A DNA stretch of 64,000 nucleotides from Elusimicrobia bacterium HGW-Elusimicrobia-1 (GCA_002841695.1 PHAN01000008.1:1-64000), one strand, 5' to 3'. Positions 47,843 to 56,553 are shown, numbered from the stretch's first letter. Made by a program: numbers and translations. Notes: generated by a model not told the origin, from the sequence alone.

Positions 47843-49222
47843 TCAACGCCTGCCGTTTTGCGGCTTGGAGTAATACTCTATGCGCGAAATCTCGGCCTTT
47901 ACTCTGTCTCTGTCGAGATGATGAGGATCTAATTCCAGTACCTTCCGGAAATGTTCCAGCGCCCTTTTCTCGTCGAAAATCCGGTAAGCGCAGGCCAGCG
48001 CCAGCCGGTAATGAAACTCGGCGTTGGCGGGGAATATCGCGGCGCCGCGGGTCAACTGCTCGACAGCGGCCTCGTCCCAGCCGCCCGCCGACAATCTCGA
48101 CGCTTCCGCGAATATATTCTCCGATAATTCGTAATCCCGCCTGTTGCCCAGATGAGCTTTCTGATACCACTGGAAGAATCCGGCGAAAAATACGACAAAG
48201 GCCGCAAGCGCGGCAAGATACAGCGCCGCTCCCCTGCCTTTGACCGCGGAATCGCCCGCTGACACCGCGGGATTATCGTCGGCGGCTGAAATACTTTTTC
48301 GCAGCGTCTCCGGAGTCAGCGACCATAACCCAAGCGGTATGAATACCGGAAGTATCGGAAGCCACAACCTCGGCTCTATCATTATTGTCATCGTAAAATG
48401 GATTATGGCGAAAAACGGGATTACCAGAGCTGCCCGCCTCATAAAAAGCGGTTTCGACCGGAAATCTCTGAAAGCATAAAAAACAAACGGCCCGAAAAAT
48501 ATCAGCGCGTAAATATAAGTCCTGAGGTCGGACAGATTTGAACCAAGATAAAATAAATCCGAATAGTAGGCCTTGATGGCGAAAGTCCTTCTGAGCAGCG
48601 CGTAAATCCCAATACCGAGAGCTCCCGCGACCGCCGTCTCGACGATGACCGCGGTATTTTTCCTCCGGCCCCAGCGCGCGAAAAGCCATATCGGCACAAG
48701 CAAAATGGCCGTCTCGCGGTTGAACATGGCGACCCCAAGAACCGCAAGAAAAGCGGCGTACCTTCCGCTTGCCGCCGCGTACATTCCGACGACAAAGAAA
48801 AATAAATTCGGAATATCCATCGGCTGGAAGTAATATCTTATATAGGTAAACGGCAACAGAGCGAAAAGCCACAACACGCCTATGACGGCCGCCTCGCGCG
48901 CGAACCACTTAGTAAGGAACGTAAAGAAAAACCAGCCCGCCAGCATTGTAAAAACAAACCGTATCGCCGTAAACGCTGTCTGAAAATCCAAGCCGGAACG
49001 CATCAGACCTTCCGCCGCGTAATGCACGAAAACTCTGTACTGTATGGGCGCGGGAGCCGACGCGGATATTACCTGCTCGTGAAGCGCTTTCTGCACACCT
49101 CTTACTCTTGAATCTACAAACCAGTCGTGGACTACGACCTGCGCGGCGCTCATCGCGGCAATCAGAATGAAAACCGCGGTCTTTGAAAACGTCGGGGATT
49201 TAGAGGGAAAATTGGAGGGCAT
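47843..49222 (-). CDS. Multi-span membrane protein with C-terminal TPR
   Basis: 459 residues. About ten membrane segments in the first 330 residues (for example VFTMLAGWFFFTFLTKWF, IPNLFFFVVGMYAAASGRYA, MFNRETAILLVPIWLFARW) resemble glycosyltransferase-39/PMT-like transporters, but the usual DE/DD loop motif is not obvious. The last 110 residues carry TPR-like units (WDEAAVEQLTRGAAIFPANA, FDEKRALEHFRKVLELDP). Located next to ispF with a one-base junction, so co-transcribed. Function uncertain; lipid-linked sugar transfer is possible. Confidence 0.7.
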   Translation of the reverse strand: MPSNFPSKSPTFSKTAVFILIAAMSAAQVVVHDWFVDSRVRGVQKALHEQVISASAPAPIQYRVFVHYAAEGLMRSGLDFQTAFTAIRFVFTMLAGWFFFTFLTKWFAREAAVIGVLWLFALLPFTYIRYYFQPMDIPNLFFFVVGMYAAASGRYAAFLAVLGVAMFNRETAILLVPIWLFARWGRRKNTAVIVETAVAGALGIGIYALLRRTFAIKAYYSDLFYLGSNLSDLRTYIYALIFFGPFVFYAFRDFRSKPLFMRRAALVIPFFAIIHFTMTIMIEPRLWLPILPVFIPLGLWSLTPETLRKSISAADDNPAVSAGDSAVKGRGAALYLAALAAFVVFFAGFFQWYQKAHLGNRRDYELSENIFAEASRLSAGGWDEAAVEQLTRGAAIFPANAEFHYRLALACAYRIFDEKRALEHFRKVLELDPHHLDRDRVKAEISRIEYYSKPQNGRR

Positions 49223-49690
49223 CTATTTAAGAAGGCAGACGGCGAAAGCCGCCATTCCTTTTTTACTGCCTACCGCGCCGAGACGTTCGTTGGTTGTGGC
49301 CTTCACGGAAACTTCCGACGACTTGATGCCGGCGGCGCGCGCGATGTTGGATACCATCGCCGGAGCGAAAGGGGAAATTTTCGGCGCCTCGGCGACTATC
49401 ACGGAATCCAGATTGACAATTTTATATCCGCGTTTCCTTATTTTTGCGGCTACTTTTTTAAGAAGCCCGACGGACGACGCGCCTCTGTACGCCGGATCGG
49501 TGTTCGGAAAAAGCATCCCTATATCGCCGAGACCCGAGGCGCCCAGCAGGGCATCCATAATCGCGTGTACCAGAACGTCGGCGTCCGAATGTCCGTCGAG
49601 ACCTTTCGGATGTTTGATCCTTACGCCGCCCAGAACCAGCGCGCGGCCTTTCTTAAAACGATGTATGTCGTAACCCATCCCGATTTTCAT
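49223..49690 (-). CDS. ispF: 2-C-methyl-D-erythritol 2,4-cyclodiphosphate synthase
   Basis: MEP-pathway enzyme that forms the cyclodiphosphate, 155 residues. The metal site is in GMGYDIHRFKKGRALVLGGV (Asp/His) and GHSDADVLVHAIMDALLGA; the CDP-binding part ends with VSVKATTNERLGAVGSKKGM. Its ATG overlaps the ispD stop by 4 bases. Together with IspD this shows isoprenoid precursors are made by the MEP route. Confidence 0.96.
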   Translation of the reverse strand: MKIGMGYDIHRFKKGRALVLGGVRIKHPKGLDGHSDADVLVHAIMDALLGASGLGDIGMLFPNTDPAYRGASSVGLLKKVAAKIRKRGYKIVNLDSVIVAEAPKISPFAPAMVSNIARAAGIKSSEVSVKATTNERLGAVGSKKGMAAFAVCLLK

Positions 49691-50400
49691 CTTTTGACCT
49701 TTTTGCGGGCCAATAATATGGCTTCGGCGGCGGCCATATCGCGCCGCGTAGTTATCTTGAAATTCTCCGCGGAACCCGCGACTAATGCCGGCTGTATCCC
49801 GATGTTTTCCACGAGATACGAATCGTCGGTAGCCGAGGCGTCGGGCCTCTCGTAAGCCCTCATTATTATTTCCTTGCCAAAAACCTGCGGCGTCTGCGCC
49901 ATAAATACGCTTGAGCGCGGGACGGTTCTTGAAACCAGCCGCCCGCCGTCGCTCGATATTTTTACCGTGTCGGTGGCCGGCATCGCGGCCAGAGCCGCGC
50001 CCTGTTTTGCGGCGGCGCGGATAGTGTCGGCTATGATTTTTTGCGTCACCAGCGGCCGGGCGCCGTCGTGCACCAAAACCATCGAGGATGTGTCTGAAAC
50101 GGCATTCAGGGCATTTGCCACGGAGTCAAAACGTTGGCTTCCTCCGGCCACAAACTTTACGCTCAAGCCGCGTTTGACGGCGCGACCGCCCGATGCAGCA
50201 TACGCCTTGCGGACTTTTTCGGTCATACCGGCAGGAACTGCCACAATTATCTGGCTCACCCCGCGCGCTGAAAAAAGCGCATCGAGCGACCATTCGTAGA
50301 CAGGTTTGCCGCAGAGCGGCGCAAACTGCTTCAGAGAGCCGAACCTGCGGCCTCTTCCGGCCGCCACTATTATGGCCGATATTTTATTTTTGCGGGTCAT
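49687..50400 (-). CDS. ispD: 2-C-methyl-D-erythritol 4-phosphate cytidylyltransferase
   Basis: MEP-pathway cytidylyltransferase, 237 residues. The nucleotide-binding N-terminus is IVAAGRGRRFGSLKQFAPLCGKP, with VLVHDGARPLVTQKII and the C-terminal part ATDDSYLVENIGIQPALVAG. It overlaps ispF downstream and lies 15 bases after the PIN-TRAM gene, all on the minus strand. Confidence 0.96.
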   Translation of the reverse strand: MTRKNKISAIIVAAGRGRRFGSLKQFAPLCGKPVYEWSLDALFSARGVSQIIVAVPAGMTEKVRKAYAASGGRAVKRGLSVKFVAGGSQRFDSVANALNAVSDTSSMVLVHDGARPLVTQKIIADTIRAAAKQGAALAAMPATDTVKISSDGGRLVSRTVPRSSVFMAQTPQVFGKEIIMRAYERPDASATDDSYLVENIGIQPALVAGSAENFKITTRRDMAAAEAILLARKKVKR

Positions 50401-50415
50401 CGCGTTATTTACGGT

Positions 50416-51402
50416 TTATTTTTCGCCTTCGACGGATTTTACGAATATCATCCTGCCCGACGACGTCTGCAGAAGCGACACTACCACGCAGTCGATTCTC
50501 TTTCCCAAAAGACGTCTGCCGTCTTCCACCACGACCATCGTTCCATCGTCGAGAAAGCCGACGCCCTGCTCGCGTTCCTTGCCTTCTTTGGCCACGTAAA
50601 TCTGCATTTTTTCGCCCGGAAGGTGCACGGGTTTAAGGGCGTTTGAAAGGTCGTTGATGTTCAGCACGACTATTCCCTGAAGCGCCGCGATTTTATTGAG
50701 GTTGAAATCCGTCGTTATTATGCGCGACTCAAGTTCTTTTGCCAGTTGTATGAGTTTAAGATCCACCTCGCGGATTTGTGGTATGTCTTTATCGATTATT
50801 TTTACGGCAATCAGAGATTCTTTCTGTATCTGCGCTATGATGTTGAGTCCCCGTCTTGCCCTCGTGCGCTTGGCGGAATCGGACGAATCGGCAAGGCCTT
50901 GCAGCTCCTCAAGTATGAACTTGGGAACGCCCAGCACCCCGTTGAGAAAATTCGTGGCGATGACGTCGGCGATTCTTCCGTCTATAATCGACGAAGTGTC
51001 AACCAGATAAATCTGGGCTCCGCTCTTTTTTGTTCTTTTGAGTATGTCTCTGTCGAGCAGATCCAATTCGTTTTTCTTCATTACTGCCAGGGTCACGCCG
51101 AGATACGCAAACGCGAACTTTATAAGCAGGGAGTAATCGCGCATAATTTCGTAGAGTTTCTGATTCTCGATGAGAAAAACCGTGTAATCCAGAAGTTTCG
51201 CGCCGATCAATCCCAGTATCGCACCCACAATCGCGGCGATAAGCGTATCAAGAGCTATTTTTTCCACCAGATACTCTATGACGATAACGACAGCGGCTAT
51301 GGCAAATCCTATGGCCGCTCCTTTTATGCTGCGGGAAACCTGCAGATAACCTATTAACCCGCCGCCCGCAACGGCCAGTAATCTTAAAGTCCAGATAAGC
51401 AA
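50416..51402 (-). CDS. YacL-type PIN/TRAM membrane protein
   Basis: 328 residues: four N-terminal membrane segments (WTLRLLAVAGGGLIGYLQVS and following), a PIN nuclease domain with the acidic site in VDTSSIIDGRIADVIATNFL and TTDFNLNKIAALQGI, and a C-terminal TRAM RNA-binding domain (GQGVGFLDDGTMVVVEDGRR). This is the YacL layout; members are presumed membrane-bound RNases. It leads the ispD-ispF group, the common gene order in many bacteria. Confidence 0.92.
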   Translation of the reverse strand: MLIWTLRLLAVAGGGLIGYLQVSRSIKGAAIGFAIAAVVIVIEYLVEKIALDTLIAAIVGAILGLIGAKLLDYTVFLIENQKLYEIMRDYSLLIKFAFAYLGVTLAVMKKNELDLLDRDILKRTKKSGAQIYLVDTSSIIDGRIADVIATNFLNGVLGVPKFILEELQGLADSSDSAKRTRARRGLNIIAQIQKESLIAVKIIDKDIPQIREVDLKLIQLAKELESRIITTDFNLNKIAALQGIVVLNINDLSNALKPVHLPGEKMQIYVAKEGKEREQGVGFLDDGTMVVVEDGRRLLGKRIDCVVVSLLQTSSGRMIFVKSVEGEK

Positions 51403-51435
51403 AATGTCCTCCTGTTGAATCAGTGATTAGTGAAT

Positions 51436-51522
51436 AGTGGTTAGTGGTTAGTGGCTGGTAAAAACTTTTATATGGCTACCGATAGATAGCAAAAACAAAC
51501 TAACCACTAACCACTAACCACT
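51436..51522. repeat. Heptamer repeats arranged as an inverted pair
   Basis: Three AGTGGTT-type units on the left (51436-51454) and three complementary CCACTAA units on the right (51504-51522) form a perfect 19-base inverted pair, with a 49-base AT-rich centre. It lies between aroE and the PIN-TRAM gene. The pattern can grow by slippage and may form a hairpin in RNA. Confidence 0.7.
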
Positions 51523-51527
51523 TTCTT

Positions 51528-52409
51528 TTATGCTTTGTTTTCAAGGGCTTTTTTCATCGCTTCCAGCGGCGCAGGGCGTCCCGTCCATATTTCAAAAGCG
51601 AGCGCGCCCTGATGAAGCAGCATACCCAATCCGCCGGCGTGCCTGAGTCCCATCAACGAGGCCGACTTCAAAAGCTCCGTTTTACGGTTATACACAAGAT
51701 CATAAACGAATGCGTCTTTCGCTCCGGCCGATACAATCGACAAATCATCCATCGACATAATAGCGGGGTCGCCTTCTTTCATTCCGACGGGGGACGCGTT
51801 TACTATCAAACCGGCTCCGACGGCCCGTCGCGCCGAATCGACAACCTTCGCGCCGAACTTCGCGGCCAGCCGCGACGCTCTGTCGGCAGCCGTGTCGCAA
51901 ACGGCTATTTCCGACGCTCCCCGCGATTTAAGCGCGGCGACAACCGCCTGCGCGGCGCCGCCGGCGCCCATTACCAGGACTTTTTTTCCGTCCGGCGAAA
52001 AACCTTCGGCGTCGAGCGCCTTCAAAAAACCGCCGGCGTCGGTATTATATCCGAGCAGAAGGCCGTCCGCGCCCGCCGCTATGGTATTGACCGCGCCTAT
52101 CCGGCGCGCGAATGCGTCGAGGTCGTCGAGGTATTGTATAACCGCTTCCTTGTGGGGAACGGTAATGTTGACTCCGGCCAGTCGGTGCTTCTTTATGGCC
52201 GCAATCGCCTCGCCCAACTCCGACGGCTCCACTTCAAACGCGGCATAGTGCCACTCCGCCATCCCCGCGGCTTCAAACGCCGCATTCTGCATCGACGGCG
52301 ACAGCGTATGCCCCACCGGCTTGCCGAAAATACCGACCAGACGGCTTTTGCCGCGCCGTCGGGCGCTATCCAGGGCGGACTCGATGGCGGTTTCCGCGCA
52401 GGTTGTCAT
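51528..52409 (-). CDS. aroE: Shikimate dehydrogenase
   Basis: NADPH-linked enzyme of the aromatic pathway, 293 residues. The shikimate site is FGKPVGHTLSPSMQNAAFEA and VNITVPHKEAVIQYLDD (the catalytic Lys), with GYNTDAGGFLKAL. The NADP fold is VLVMGAGGAAQAVVAALKSRG. The extended N-terminus (about 20 residues) is longer than usual. Its start overlaps the stop of the TPR gene by 4 bases, so they are coupled. Confidence 0.95.
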   Translation of the reverse strand: MTTCAETAIESALDSARRRGKSRLVGIFGKPVGHTLSPSMQNAAFEAAGMAEWHYAAFEVEPSELGEAIAAIKKHRLAGVNITVPHKEAVIQYLDDLDAFARRIGAVNTIAAGADGLLLGYNTDAGGFLKALDAEGFSPDGKKVLVMGAGGAAQAVVAALKSRGASEIAVCDTAADRASRLAAKFGAKVVDSARRAVGAGLIVNASPVGMKEGDPAIMSMDDLSIVSAGAKDAFVYDLVYNRKTELLKSASLMGLRHAGGLGMLLHQGALAFEIWTGRPAPLEAMKKALENKA

Positions 52410-52918
52410 TTTTTATTTTTGTCGCCGAGTGTCTCAATTTTTCGGCGGGCGGTTCTATTGTCGGGATATCTGGCCGCGGCGCGGGCGAAAGCGTGCAGGG
52501 CGCGCTCCTTCTCGCCGAGCATCTCATAAACGCATCCAAGATGCACCATCGCCCATTCTTCGTAAGGTTTTACCGCCAAAACACGCAAGGTTTTTCTGAG
52601 CGACTCGCGGTAGTCGCCGGAATAATAATCCCTGACGGCGCCGAAGCCCGCCTCATTAAAAGAATCTCTCTGAGCGCTCGCGGATTTACCGCCGCCGGCC
52701 TGACGTGTTTGCTGCGGCGGCATCCCCATATACAACGCGATGAACGACAGAGATATCAGCAGAATCGCTATTTTTTTGTGATAAAGAACGACCCTCTTGT
52801 CGTTTGCCAAAAATTCCCGCATCAGGGCGTTCATGGACAGAACAAGGGCCGGATTGTAAAGAAACGCGACGCCCAGAGCAAAAAGCGCCGCGCCTATGAC
52901 TATTTTAACGGCGTCCAT
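52406..52918 (-). CDS. Membrane protein with TPR units
   Basis: 170 residues. Two membrane segments near the N-terminus (VKIVIGAALFALGVAFLYNP and IAILLISLSFIALYMGM) are followed by two TPR-like repeats (YYSGDYRESLRKTLRVLAVK, MLGEKERALHAFARAAARYP). No specific role can be named. It overlaps aroE downstream by 4 bases. Confidence 0.7.
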   Translation of the reverse strand: MDAVKIVIGAALFALGVAFLYNPALVLSMNALMREFLANDKRVVLYHKKIAILLISLSFIALYMGMPPQQTRQAGGGKSASAQRDSFNEAGFGAVRDYYSGDYRESLRKTLRVLAVKPYEEWAMVHLGCVYEMLGEKERALHAFARAAARYPDNRTARRKIETLGDKNKK

Positions 52919-52999
52919 AAGGGTGCTATTTTATCAAAATGAGAGAGGTTTTCAAAGGAGGGGCGCGTCACAAAACTGCTTAAATTGCGGGAAAATACG

Positions 53000-54109
53000 C
53001 TATCCGCGACGGTCAAAAACCAAAACCGTACCGCCAAGACGGCCGGAGCCGTCGTCTATGGCGGTGATATTTACGCGGGCAGAGGCGCTTTCGAGCGAAC
53101 CGTCGATTACGGAACCTATCGACGAGCCGGATTTTTTCAGAAGTTCAAGCAAAACAGCGTCTTTTACGACTTCCACCACATGGCGGCCGCGCATTATTAC
53201 GGGTTCGTCGGCCGTAATGCCAAGAATATCGCAGGCGACTTTATTTACGTACACGATATTGTCCGAAGAGTCCAAAACCACAAGACCGGATTTCACGCCC
53301 GATGCCACCTCGTAAACGAAATTATTTATAAGACATTCGGTCGTGGAACGCGCGCTGTTTTCCGCGGCGGCGCCCTTGGAAACTTTATCGAGTATGGAGT
53401 TCACGGCAACGGCGACTTCGCCGATTTCATCACGGTCGCTCACGGTAATACGTTCCGCCGAACTGCCCAGAAGAACGCTTTCAAGATTTTTATGAATTTT
53501 TTTCAACCTGGCGACAATAGTGAAATGCAGCGTCAGATAGAAAAAAACCACTCCGGCGAAAATAAGTCCGGCAAGAATATACAAGGCGCCGGTACGGGCC
53601 GAAGCGGCGTCGGCGTCAATTTTCTGCGAAGACACTCCCGTCACAAGAAAAGCCGGCGGATCGACTTCCAGCGGCACGGCGTAATCGTAACCCGATGGAT
53701 CGGACCGTCTGAAAAAAAGAGGAGAAGTCATCGACGGGAGCGAATTAACCAGCCGGTCATCGGGAAATTTCTGCGCCCAAAGCTCTATCTTATTGTCGGC
53801 TAAGATGGCGCCGTCGGACGACAGCACGCTCGCCCTCGAGAAATCGGGAGACGAACTCATCTCCTGCAAATAGTTCAGAAGCGAAACGTCGTCATGCGCC
53901 CTCACCGCCTGCGAAACGCGAGTGATCATTATGTCCGTTATATTCTTGGTTTTATCGCGAAGCGCGCGGTGCAGGTGGGAATAAACCGCGGGCAGATGCA
54001 CAAAAAAGAAAACAGCGGACAATACGGCTGCCAGAAAAACGGCTGAAGCGGCAAGAGGCAGCATTACAATGGATTTTTTTTTAGGTGACATCGTCGCAAT
54101 ATCATTCAT
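53000..54109 (-). CDS. Membrane sensor with HAMP and PAS but no kinase
   Basis: 369 residues. A first membrane segment (IVMLPLAASAVFLAAVLSAV) and a second (GALYILAGLIFAGVVFFYLT) enclose a periplasmic sensing part; then a HAMP-like linker (DRDEIGEVAVAVNSILDKV) and a C-terminal PAS domain (SGLVVLDSSDNIVYVNKVAC). The chain ends there (LVFDRRG), with no histidine kinase, cyclase or MCP region, and the next plus-strand features leave no room for a split gene. It may pass signals by protein contact. Confidence 0.82.
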   Translation of the reverse strand: MNDIATMSPKKKSIVMLPLAASAVFLAAVLSAVFFFVHLPAVYSHLHRALRDKTKNITDIMITRVSQAVRAHDDVSLLNYLQEMSSSPDFSRASVLSSDGAILADNKIELWAQKFPDDRLVNSLPSMTSPLFFRRSDPSGYDYAVPLEVDPPAFLVTGVSSQKIDADAASARTGALYILAGLIFAGVVFFYLTLHFTIVARLKKIHKNLESVLLGSSAERITVSDRDEIGEVAVAVNSILDKVSKGAAAENSARSTTECLINNFVYEVASGVKSGLVVLDSSDNIVYVNKVACDILGITADEPVIMRGRHVVEVVKDAVLLELLKKSGSSIGSVIDGSLESASARVNITAIDDGSGRLGGTVLVFDRRG

Positions 54110-54125
54110 AATGGCCTCGCGGGTT

Positions 54126-54153
54126 TTGAATTCCTATTAGGTTTTGTTATACT
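54126..54153 (+). promoter_or_regulatory. Probable promoter of the small-protein/A24 peptidase group
   Basis: TTGAAT (54126-54131) and TATACT (54148-54153) are 16 bases apart, upstream of the strong ribosome site GGGAGGTGA before 54236. Confidence 0.6.
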
Positions 54154-54235
54154 TGACCCGTCGCCGGTTCACTCAGCGGCAAAGCAAAACGCCGGCGGGA
54201 ATCCGACGAACATTTTGACGGGAGGTGAGAATATC

Positions 54236-54322
54236 ATGGACATCGTTACAATTCTTTGCCTGGTAGCGGCAGTCGTAATCGTGGCGGTTCTGGTTTCCCG
54301 TAAAAAAAAGAAACCCGAATAA
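54236..54322 (+). CDS. 28-residue single-span membrane peptide
   Basis: The peptide begins MDIVTILCLVAAVVIVAVLV and ends SRKKKKPE: one hydrophobic span followed by a positive tail, so it should lie in the inner membrane with the C-terminus inside. A very strong ribosome site (GGGAGGTGA) lies 6 bases before the ATG, and a promoter-like pair lies upstream. This support is much better than chance for so short a frame. The A24 peptidase gene follows after 12 bases. Function unknown. Confidence 0.55.
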   Translation: MDIVTILCLVAAVVIVAVLVSRKKKKPE

Positions 54323-54334
54323 ACAAAACCAAAG

Positions 54335-54865
54335 ATGCCGCCGACATCCTTCAACGCCGCCGATATACTGTTTCTGACGTTTCTTTGCGTATCAGCGGCG
54401 AGTGATTTATTCTATCAAAAAATATACAACAAGTCAATCGTTATTTTTCTTGCCGGCGGCGTTTTTGTCGTCGTAGCCGGCATATCCGAAACAACGATTC
54501 AGAGCGCTTCATTAGGCCTGCTTCTGGGTTTTTTCGCGCTGCTGCCTTTTTACTTTGTCGGCGCGATGGGCCCCGGCGATGTTAAATTTTTAGCGGTCGC
54601 GGGGTGGTATTTCGGGCCGTCAAATTTGTTATACGGTTCGCTGTACGGAGCGGCGCTCGGAGGTTTGGGAGCCGTAGTTATACTGTCCCGGCGCGGCGCG
54701 TTAAAAACAACGATGATGCGCGCGTTTGAAATAATGAAGTCATTTTTAGTTACCGGCGGCAACATCCCGCCGCCACCGGCAGATTCCATAAAACTGCCAT
54801 ACGCTTTTTTTCTGGCGGGCGGTCTTGCGGCAAGGGTCGCGGAAATAAAGTTCCTGATTCCGTAA
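54335..54865 (+). CDS. A24-type prepilin peptidase-like protein
   Basis: 176 residues with about five hydrophobic segments. The family GxGD site is GAMGPGDVKFLAVAGWYFGP, with a first catalytic Asp in SAASDLFYQKIYNKSI. The N-terminal methyltransferase domain of full PilD/GspO is missing, as in CpaA/TadV-type peptidases. It would process pilin-like or pseudopilin signal peptides at the inner membrane. No pilus genes lie nearby. Confidence 0.85.
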   Translation: MPPTSFNAADILFLTFLCVSAASDLFYQKIYNKSIVIFLAGGVFVVVAGISETTIQSASLGLLLGFFALLPFYFVGAMGPGDVKFLAVAGWYFGPSNLLYGSLYGAALGGLGAVVILSRRGALKTTMMRAFEIMKSFLVTGGNIPPPPADSIKLPYAFFLAGGLAARVAEIKFLIP

Positions 54866-54871
54866 AACTAT

Positions 54872-55042
54872 ATGCTTCGGCTTGTTCTTGGCATGTCCGT
54901 GGGCGCTGCGTGGGGATTAGTTTTTTGGTTTTTCGGACGTTGCGACGACGGCGTTTGCTTATTTACATCCGCATGGCAGACAACCGTTACGGGCGGCGCG
55001 GCCGTGGGCGCCATTTGGGCCGTTTGGAAAGATAAAAATTGA
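54872..55042 (+). CDS. Small DUF6132-like membrane protein
   Basis: 56 residues with two hydrophobic spans (RLVLGMSVGAAWGLVFWFFG and TTVTGGAAVGAIWAVWK) joined by GRCDDGVCLFTSA. The Gly-rich spans with a CxxGxC-TS turn match the pattern of the DUF6132 family. Small predicted inner-membrane protein of unknown role. It starts 7 bases after the A24 peptidase gene. Confidence 0.6.
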   Translation: MLRLVLGMSVGAAWGLVFWFFGRCDDGVCLFTSAWQTTVTGGAAVGAIWAVWKDKN

Positions 55043-55063
55043 CAAAAAAGTAAGCCGCCGATT

Positions 55064-55092
55064 TTGAGCGGACGCGATTTTTTTTATATAAT
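55064..55092 (+). promoter_or_regulatory. Promoter for the flavoprotein gene
   Basis: TTGAGC (55064-55069) and TATAAT (55087-55092) are 17 bases apart, with a stretch of T between them; start near 55099. The CCGC...GCGG pairing just before the T run could also end transcription from the gene upstream. Confidence 0.7.
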
Positions 55093-55148
55093 GACCCAAG
55101 TTGTGCCGCGTCTTATATCGGTATTTATGACGAGGAACCCATAAAAAT

Positions 55149-56246
55149 ATGTCACCCAAAACAAAACTGCCGGATCTGGTAATAGGCGATCTACACATAA
55201 ATCCCCCGATAGTGCAGGGCGGGATGGGCGTAAGGATTTCTCTCAACGGCCTTGCCTCGGCGGTAGCCGAAGCGGGCGGGGTGGGTACCATAGCATGCGC
55301 TCTAATAGGCGGTATCAAATCCCATATGTCGTCCGACGATCACACAGCGGCCGATACTGACGAATTGGCTTTTCAAATACGGGAGTCAAGAAAAAAAACA
55401 AAAGGGGTCATAGCCGTCAACATAATGATGGCCCTTACCAACTACGACGCCCTTTACAAGACGGCCGTCCGTGAAGGCGTCGACATAATTTTTTCGGGAG
55501 CAGGATTACCGCTGCGTCTGCCCGAGTACGTAAAAGGTTCAAAAACAAAAATAGCTCCGATAGTATCTTCGGGCAGAGCGACCGAGCTGATAGCAAAAAC
55601 CTGGCTGCGCAAATATAACTACACGCCCGACGCGATTGTTTTAGAAGGCCCGCTTGCCGGCGGACATCTGGGTTATACTTTTGAGGAATTGGAAGATAAG
55701 GCGAAAATGCCAAAGTGGGAGGAAATCCTTCCCGACGTCGTGGCCGTGGCGAATAAATACGTGGCAGCCAACGGACGCAAGATTCCCGTTATTGTCGGAG
55801 GCGGAATTTTCGACGGCAAAGACATAGCCAAAGCGCTCAGGTTGGGCGCGGCGGGTGTCCAGATTGCCACCAGATTCGCCGCAACCGTGGAATGCGACGC
55901 GCACGAAAACTTCAAGAAAGCCATAGTAGCTTGCAAAGAAGAAGATATAACGATAATAAAGAGCCCGGTCGGAATGCCGGGCAGGGCGCTTTCAAACTCG
56001 TTTCTTGAAAAAGCCAAAAGCGGCCAGATAAAATTCGATTGCAGTTTCCAGTGTCTGCATACCTGTGACCCGCTCAGGTCTCCTTATTGTATAGCAACGG
56101 CTCTTATAGCCGCCGCAGAAGGCCGCCTGGACGACGGGTTTGTTTTCGTGGGACAAAATGCGGGCAGGGTTAAAAGCATTATGCCCGTTCGGGAACTTAT
56201 CAACGAGTTAGTCGCCGAGACCGAACAGGAACTGGGTTTGAAATAA
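55149..56246 (+). CDS. FabK/nitronate monooxygenase-like flavoprotein
   Basis: 365 residues of the FMN-dependent TIM-barrel family. Visible are PPIVQGGMGVRISLNGLASA, AVNIMMALTNYDALYKTAVR, FSGAGLPLRLP, LEGPLAGGHLGYTFEEL (with the conserved His), VIVGGGIFDGKDIAKALRLG and GAAGVQIATRF (phosphate site), with FQCLHTCDPLRSPYC near the C-terminus. It could be an enoyl-ACP reductase (FabK) or a nitronate monooxygenase; the extra Cys-rich insert and length do not decide between them. No fab genes are adjacent. Confidence 0.82.
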   Translation: MSPKTKLPDLVIGDLHINPPIVQGGMGVRISLNGLASAVAEAGGVGTIACALIGGIKSHMSSDDHTAADTDELAFQIRESRKKTKGVIAVNIMMALTNYDALYKTAVREGVDIIFSGAGLPLRLPEYVKGSKTKIAPIVSSGRATELIAKTWLRKYNYTPDAIVLEGPLAGGHLGYTFEELEDKAKMPKWEEILPDVVAVANKYVAANGRKIPVIVGGGIFDGKDIAKALRLGAAGVQIATRFAATVECDAHENFKKAIVACKEEDITIIKSPVGMPGRALSNSFLEKAKSGQIKFDCSFQCLHTCDPLRSPYCIATALIAAAEGRLDDGFVFVGQNAGRVKSIMPVRELINELVAETEQELGLK

Positions 56247-56308
56247 ATTTTTCAGGAACGCCGCGCACGGTCTTTGCGACGCGCGCTGTTTTTTTACGAC
56301 ACATTCAC

Positions 56309-56381
56309 GGGCCTATAGCTCAGTTGGTAGAGCACCTGACTTTTAATCAGGGTGTCGAAGGTTCGAATCCTTCTAGGCTCA
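56309..56381 (+). tRNA. tRNA-Lys (TTT)
   Basis: Acceptor GGGCCTA/TAGGCTC, D-arm GCTC/GAGC, anticodon loop CTTTTAA between CCTGA and TCAGG, T-arm GAAGG-TTCGAAT-CCTTC, discriminator A. First of a three-tRNA run. Confidence 0.97.
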
Positions 56382-56395
56382 TTTTTTTTGGATAT

Positions 56396-56467
56396 GCCCC
56401 CATCGTCTAGGAGTTAGGACACGGCCCTTTCAAGGCCGCGGCAGGGGTGCGAATCCCCTTGGGGGCA
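56396..56467 (+). tRNA. tRNA-Glu (TTC)
   Basis: Acceptor GCCCCCA/TGGGGGC, D-arm starting GTCTAG, anticodon loop CTTTCAA between CGGCC and GGCCG, T-arm AGGGG-TGCGAAT-CCCCT, discriminator A. The T-loop starts TGCG, common in tRNA-Glu. Confidence 0.95.
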
Positions 56468-56553
56468 TTTTTAGGACATATCCTCCGACCTTCCGACAAC
56501 CGTTAACGGGCGGTTTCACCGCCTTAGAGTGTTTTCCTTCAACATCCGAATAT

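Noticed and set aside
51436-51522. Heptamer repeats as a possible CRISPR or telomere-type array
   Set aside because: Units are 7 bases with no spacers and form one inverted pair; this is a slippage repeat.
56247-56308. Possible tiny genes before the tRNA run
   Set aside because: No frame with start, ribosome site and domain; only the tRNA spacer is present.
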